A DNA stretch of 64,000 nt from Linnemannia elongata (lineage: Eukaryota > Mortierellomycota > Mortierellomycetes > Mortierellales > Mortierellaceae). Of the stretch, positions 59,506 to 64,000 are shown piece by piece. The stretch covers positions 744,001 through 808,000 of the forward strand of contig JAXBDG010000014.1 in the NCBI GenBank assembly GCA_036320915.1, written 5' to 3'. Below the pieces are notes generated by a model. That model did not search any database and had not been told where the DNA came from. It saw only the letters and a program-made list of their open reading frames with translations. Every line of letters begins with the position of its first letter. Positions within the stretch are counted from its first letter, which is position 1. A program made the position numbers and the translations under genes.

Positions 59506-60196
59506 CTTGGTTGTTTTTTCTACCACAACACCCACCCACCCACCCACATCCCACTTTGTCTCTCTCCCTATTCCCCCCTACAGCTTTTTTTTTTTTTTTT
59601 TTTTTTTTTTTGCCTGTCTTGTTCAAATCACCATTCTTTTTCTTCTTTTCTTCGATCTTCTTTCCCCCTTGTTCTTCTTATTCTCCTCAACTTCACACTT
59701 TTCACTCCCTAGACTTTTACCCATTCATACCCCGATCCATCATTCTCCTCACTCTTATTCTTTATTTGACATCATCTCCCTTTTACACTTCACACTAACA
59801 CTCGCTCACTCAATTCTGCCATCCAGTCTCCCTCTCTATCGTCCCTTCTACACTCCATTTTTCCTGCTTACCTTTTTCGCCCGTCTTCATCGTAGTCTTC
59901 ACCCTATCACATCATTTTTTACCACTATACAACTCCTTATCGTAAGGCCTACACACACATATGCACACCCATCCTTCCCTCATACCATCCACTACTACTA
60001 TCCCTGATAGTCCTTTTTTCCTCTTCACGCCTCCCTTGCTTACGGCTTTACCGTCTCAGCAAACCCGAGGCACAAGCTCATATATACTACCACTATTATG
60101 CATACAGCAACAGCAACAACAACAGCAAAGCAAACAGCAACCACTTACTAATCCTCCTGTTTTCCACCCTCCCTCTTGTATCGCTCGCAAAATAGC
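55065..60196. other. 5.1-kb pyrimidine-rich intergenic interval
   Basis: This separates the divergent GH17 and casein kinase genes. It starts with A runs (55162-55178, 55416-55432), has mixed DNA to about 57000, then T runs (56491-56518, 57282-57306, 59585-59611), CT microsatellites (about 58166-58202, 59445-59501) and long CT-rich blocks (about 57540-57880, 58600-58900, 59640-59900). A donor-like 'ccaggtaaatc' at about 57883 after a CT-rich block could mark a non-coding first exon of the kinase gene. No protein-coding gene is supportable; the long CT-only open frames here are artefacts of composition. Confidence 0.45.
59445..59501. repeat. (CT)n microsatellite
   Basis: About 28 CT units upstream of the casein kinase gene, within a generally pyrimidine-rich region. 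Confidence 0.95.
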
Positions 60197-60200
60197 ATGA
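59961..60200 (+). other. Possible uORF overlapping the casein kinase start
   Basis: A 79-codon frame opens at an ATG at 59961 and ends with a TGA (60198-60200) that overlaps the kinase ATG in an ATGA arrangement. It encodes a Pro/Gln-rich peptide with no domain, partly from a CAGCAA repeat. If this sequence is in the mature leader it would be expected to reduce kinase translation or work by termination-reinitiation. Leader splicing is unknown. Confidence 0.3.
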
Positions 60201-62607
60201 GTAGCAGCTCCCATAGCACTCATTCCTCCTCCAACGTCGTCGGTGTCCACTACCGCGTCGGAAAAAAGATTGGCGAAGGAAGCTTCGGTATCATTTATGA
60301 AGGCAAGTTTCTACCCCTCCCTACCCCACCCACTGCCAAAAAAAACTTGTAAAGCAAAAACATGCCCATGAAGTCACTAAAACACTGTGTCTAATCCTTT
60401 TTTGACATTGTTGATTCATTCTTCCAGGTCTCAATCTGCTGAACAATCAGCAGGTTGCCATCAAGTTTGAACCTAGAAAGAGCGATGCCCCACAGTTGCG
60501 CGACGAATACAGGACATACAAGATCTTGGCTGGATCAAGTAAGTTCAACTTTTATACGAAGAGCAGGACCAGACTGGAAAGAAAGAAAAAAAGGCGTGTA
60601 TGGTGTCGTAAGGTATATCGGGGATCAGGAGGAATCCATGACCAATTTTCTCTCACTCTCTTTTCTATTGGTTCTGCCAAGCATTCAAACCAGCAAAAAG
60701 GAAAAAAAAGACTTGCAAAGACATGTGTAAATGTGGGAAGTGTGTGAAGGGTAGAAGGACGGGTCAAATGATACGGTGTCAACTGGTTCAGAGGGGAATA
60801 CTCTTACTGCCTGGCAACACATAAAAGGGACAGAAACGCAGAAACAGCAAAAAGTCAACCATATGACCATGGTGCCAGTCCAACACCAAGAAAAAACAAT
60901 GACACACTTATGAAACGAATGTAGGCGTGATACGGAGTGGATGATGAAAACTAACAGGGTGCCTTTTTCTGTGGACTTGTTGAACAGCCGGTATTCCAAA
61001 TGCTTTCTACTTTGGACAAGAGGGTCTGCACAACATCCTCTGCATTGACCTGCTTGGTCCTTCCCTCGAGGACCTCTTTGATATGTGCGGTCGCAAGTTC
61101 ACGATCAAGACTGTTGTCATGGTCGCCAAGCAGATGGTAAGGCTCGCAATTGCACGCACATGGTTCAAGCACCCATATTTCTTTAGCAATTGAAAGTGCT
61201 CGAAATAACTTATTACAATAAGCTGCCTTTTTGCTCACCGTCATCTTGATTTCAATTCTTTTTACAGCTCTTCCGAATCCAAACTATCCATGAGAAGAAC
61301 TTGATCTACCGAGATATTAAGCCCGACAACTTTTTGGTTGGACGACCCCACACCAAGAACGCCAATCTGGTGCACGTGGTCGACTTTGGCATGGCCAAGC
61401 AGTATCGTGATCCCAAGACCAAGCAGCATATTCCTTACCGCGAGCGCAAGAGTTTGAGTGGAACTGCTAGATATATGAGTATCAACACACACTTGGGCAG
61501 AGGTACGTCTGTCATTTCTGTTATAACACCCGTCAAGCCGAGACCCCCTCTCATTGCAGTTTTTATTATCCTGTTACAAACTAACACGCCCAATATCCCT
61601 GTTGTTTCATACGCTATTCTAAACCACTTTAGAACAATCGCGACGTGACGATCTGGAGGCCATGGGCCATGTTTTCATGTACTTCCTGCGCGGGGGTCTT
61701 CCCTGGCAGGGACTCAAGGCAGCTACCAACAAGCAAAAGTACGAAAAGATTGGTGAGAAGAAGCAGTCGACACCCATCAAGGAGCTTTGCGAGGGATTCC
61801 CTGGTAAGAAAACCAATTTAACGAGAAGAAACTGTGTTATATGCAACTCGTTCTTATTATGCATACTCATATTTTTTTTCTATACATTTTTGCACTCTAC
61901 AGAGGAGTTTGGTATTTATCTCAACTATGTCCGCAAGCTGTCGTTCGAGGAGACTCCCGACTATGACTTCTTGAGAGATCTGTTCACCAAGGCCTTGAAG
62001 AGCATGAACGAGACCGAGGACGGTGTCTATGACTGGATGCTCCTGAACAACGGCAAGGGATGGGAGTCAGAGGCCGATGTAAGTAGTCAGACGCGCTCAA
62101 CCCATGACTGAGTGACCCTTTTTTTCTTGACCGCTTTCCTTTTGCTGTCGAATTTTGTGGCGCGTGACTAAAACTTTATTTGTCCTCAATTCGTACAAAA
62201 ACCTTTAGGGCATGGTTGATATCTTTGGAGACAACGGACATGTACCGAGCGCATCCCACCAATACTCGTCGAACCCTTTGCACCCATCAGCACAGCACGA
62301 CCGTCACGCCTCTCGGGACCCTCACGCACAGAGCCAAGGGCAGTCCCAGCGCCAGCAGGGCAAGCTCCAACAGCCTGGAGCGCTGGTCCACAGCAACTCG
62401 CGGCTGAAGCACAAGCAGAGCCAGAACCGTGGACCTGGAGGCGGAACCGCTGACCAGGATTTGCTTCGCGAGCACGCCTACAACCGCGCCGCACCCAACG
62501 GCAACCTCCGGGCCGATGAGGGTCAGAATGGAGAGGGTAGCCAGAAGAAGCGCGGCTTCTGGAACAAGTTGATTGGCGTTATTACCTGCAGTACGTGTCG
62601 TAGATGA
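60197..62607 (+). CDS. Casein kinase I, Yck-type, 448 aa
   Basis: Seven exons: 60197-60302, 60428-60538, 60988-61136, 61268-61502, 61633-61803, 61903-62078 and 62209-62607. Intron 1 has a GC donor (GAAG|GCAAGT); the others are GT-AG. It is a Ser/Thr kinase of the CK1 family: Gly loop '[14 protein letters not shown]' (about 23-36), Lys47 in '[15 protein letters not shown]', '[14 protein letters not shown]', catalytic '[16 protein letters not shown]', '[12 protein letters not shown]' (DFG at 161-163), and CK1 hallmarks '[18 protein letters not shown]' and '[19 protein letters not shown]'. The C-terminal 130 aa are Gln/His-rich and end '[17 protein letters not shown]'. The two terminal cysteines resemble the palmitoylated tail that fixes Yck kinases to the plasma membrane. 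Likely functions are morphogenesis, endocytosis and nutrient sensing. It is convergent with nudC. Confidence 0.95.
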
Positions 62608-63214
62608 ATGCCCATTTGAAACTCGACTATTATGAGCTTTATTCCCCCTTATTATACAAATGTGTAATGTCCTGAAACATGGTGGTGCTGTTTGTTATGA
62701 ACACTACTCCAAAGTGTTTGAGTAATTCGTTCCTGACCCAGTCAATCTGTCGTTTCTTTTTCAAACTTCATCTTTCTCTCCTTTAGGCTAATCGAATAAC
62801 TTCTAGTACTTTGCGTCACAGCTCTATCTTTGTGCCGATATACACTTTTTTTTACTTCCTTTGCACATTCTTTTGCTTGGATCGGCACGCCTTATTTCGC
62901 TTACAACTTATCACTTTCAGGCCCACTTTTTTCTATCCGACTCGACCGGATCCTCATCAAAATACCAACGTCTTGTCACCATCCTCCTAGCTACACTCTC
63001 CCCTTTAACGTAATTTTCAATCATAATAATAAACGACGACACCATACTACTTCATTCCATCCAATGCTGTTTTGCGAAGCACACGGAGAGGTGCAGCAGG
63101 AGGAGACGTGAGCCAGATACCGTTGAGAAAGGGGTAAAAATTGTTTTATTCAGAGCGTACATGAGTGAGATAGCAAAAAAAGGTGGACAGGAAAACACAG
63201 GCAAATATCTTTGT
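62608..63214. other. Convergent 3' flanks of casein kinase and nudC
   Basis: These 607 nt hold both 3' untranslated regions. T-rich stretches and 'aataataaacg' near 63020 could serve as poly(A) signals. No gene is seen. Confidence 0.55.
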
Positions 63215-63320
63215 TTATCCCATCTTGGCCTTGCTAAAGTCCATCTCAGGGTGCTATTGCGGGAGAGGCGAACAAGAAGAGAGGTGTTAATTATCTGCAG
63301 AAACCAAGCTATTAGCACGT

Positions 63321-63359
<39 letters not shown>

Positions 63360-63854
63360 CCTTGGACGAGAACTGGTACAACAAGGAGAGCGACTGAATT
63401 ACCATTGCCTGGAACTTTTTGAATGCCTCGGCCTTCTTGAGGTCGTCGCTGGATGGCAACCCAGCAGCCTTCTGACGCTGATCGAACTATTATGTCGGAA
63501 GGGGCAAGAAAACGCAATGCAAAAAAAAAAAAATGAGCACACAAGCAGAATAATTGCCAGCTAAATATTCACACCAAGCACAAAAGCAACAACCAAGGAC
63601 GCTCTCTTGAGAATGAGAAAAGACCGAATATGATTTACCATCATCTTTTCGACCATGCCGCGGGTCTCGCCATCGAGGTCGCTGAGCTTGGAGTTCTCGG
63701 GGACGATCTTTGTGGTGTCGATCTCGGGATGACCCTCGATGACGGCCTTCCACCACTCGGTGCTCTTTGCCTTTTCGAGATGGATGGTGATTTCCTTTTG
63801 GTCCTCCAACGACCATGTTGAGTCGTCCAGTCTGACCTCCTTTGTCAACGTGCC
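63215..63854 (-). CDS. nudC: Nuclear movement protein NudC, 3' part
   Basis: Three exons are visible on the minus strand: 63854-63639, 63486-63403 and 63253-63215 (GT-AG, phase 0), covering 112 residues to the stop. The first encodes the end of the CS (p23-like) domain and the conserved block after it: 'KEVRLDDSTWSLEDQKEITI', 'EWWKAVIEGHPEIDTTKI', 'PENSKLSDLDGETRGMVEKM'. The next gives 'FDQRQKAAGLPSSDDLKKAE' and the last 'HPEMDFSKAKMG', the classic NudC C-terminus. NudC is a co-chaperone needed with dynein/LIS1 for nuclear migration in hyphae. The acceptor at 63855-63856 shows that earlier exons exist; they lie beyond the right edge. The second intron contains a 37-nt T run. Confidence 0.92.
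63323..63359. repeat. Poly(T) run, 37 nt, in a nudC intron
   Basis: A homopolymer inside the last nudC intron. On the transcribed strand it is poly(A), so it cannot serve as a polypyrimidine tract. Confidence 0.95.
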
Positions 63855-64000
63855 CTATTGTCGTATTATTTTTTTAGGAAGATAAAGGAGCAGGGGTTAG
63901 TAGGGCTTGTTAAGTAAAGTGAGTTCTAGAAGGTCAATCCTCCTTTGTGATATAAAAAAGTGCATTGAAAGTAGTGTGCGTGTGGGCGTGGGTAAGAGTG

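Noticed and set aside
59139..60007. Overlapping plus-strand frames of 219 and 282 codons in two frames
   Set aside because: Both run through CT microsatellites and poly(T). Two frames open over the same composition-biased DNA indicates artefact.

Overview
The window is nuclear DNA of a filamentous fungus. Genes are split by spliceosomal introns (GT-AG plus at least two GC-AG candidates), coding exons favour C-ending codons, and intergenic DNA is full of long A/T homopolymers, CT tracts and microsatellites. The F-box/leucine-rich proteins with polyQ and poly-Ser inserts, and the intron-rich housekeeping genes, suggest an early-diverging lineage. Mortierellomycota/Mucoromycota is my best guess, by inference only. 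I saw no tRNA, rRNA, CRISPR array, transposase, reverse transcriptase or virus-like gene.

Left part (1-24.5 kb): five F-box proteins (one cut by the left edge), interleaved with a T5orf172/GIY-YIG-like protein carrying two Cys/His motifs (4071-6209), a short predicted secreted protein (9852-10184), a two-TM membrane protein with a long disordered tail (12485-14146, minus), and an 11-exon Mei2-like RNA-binding protein (15740-20983). Four of the F-box proteins share a C-terminal leucine-rich signature, which points to a lineage-specific paralogous family.

Middle (24.5-46 kb): housekeeping and regulatory genes. These are UDP-N-acetylglucosamine pyrophosphorylase (26706-29221), 40S ribosomal protein eS21 (29827-30925, minus), a homeodomain transcription factor (31310-34285, minus), a seven-exon hexokinase with a 30-nt exon (39167-42079, minus), and an unrecognised Ser/Thr-rich protein with a 1.2-kb intron (43154-45981, minus).

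Right part (46-64 kb): a roughly 7-kb stretch with no supportable gene (45982-52934), a membrane-anchored GH17 beta-glucanase-like protein (52935-55064, minus), a 5-kb pyrimidine-rich interval, a Yck-type casein kinase I (60197-62607), and the 3' part of nudC (63215-63854, minus), which continues off the right edge.

There is no operon-like logic. Hexokinase and UAP1 both feed sugar-nucleotide and chitin synthesis and the GH17 protein acts on wall glucan, but they are separated by unrelated genes and this is probably coincidence. Exon structures were assembled by eye from splice signals, reading frame and family similarity. No gene in the window looks like a clearly new biological system; the most distinctive items are the F-box family with its shared C-terminal module and the GIY-YIG-like protein embedded among it.
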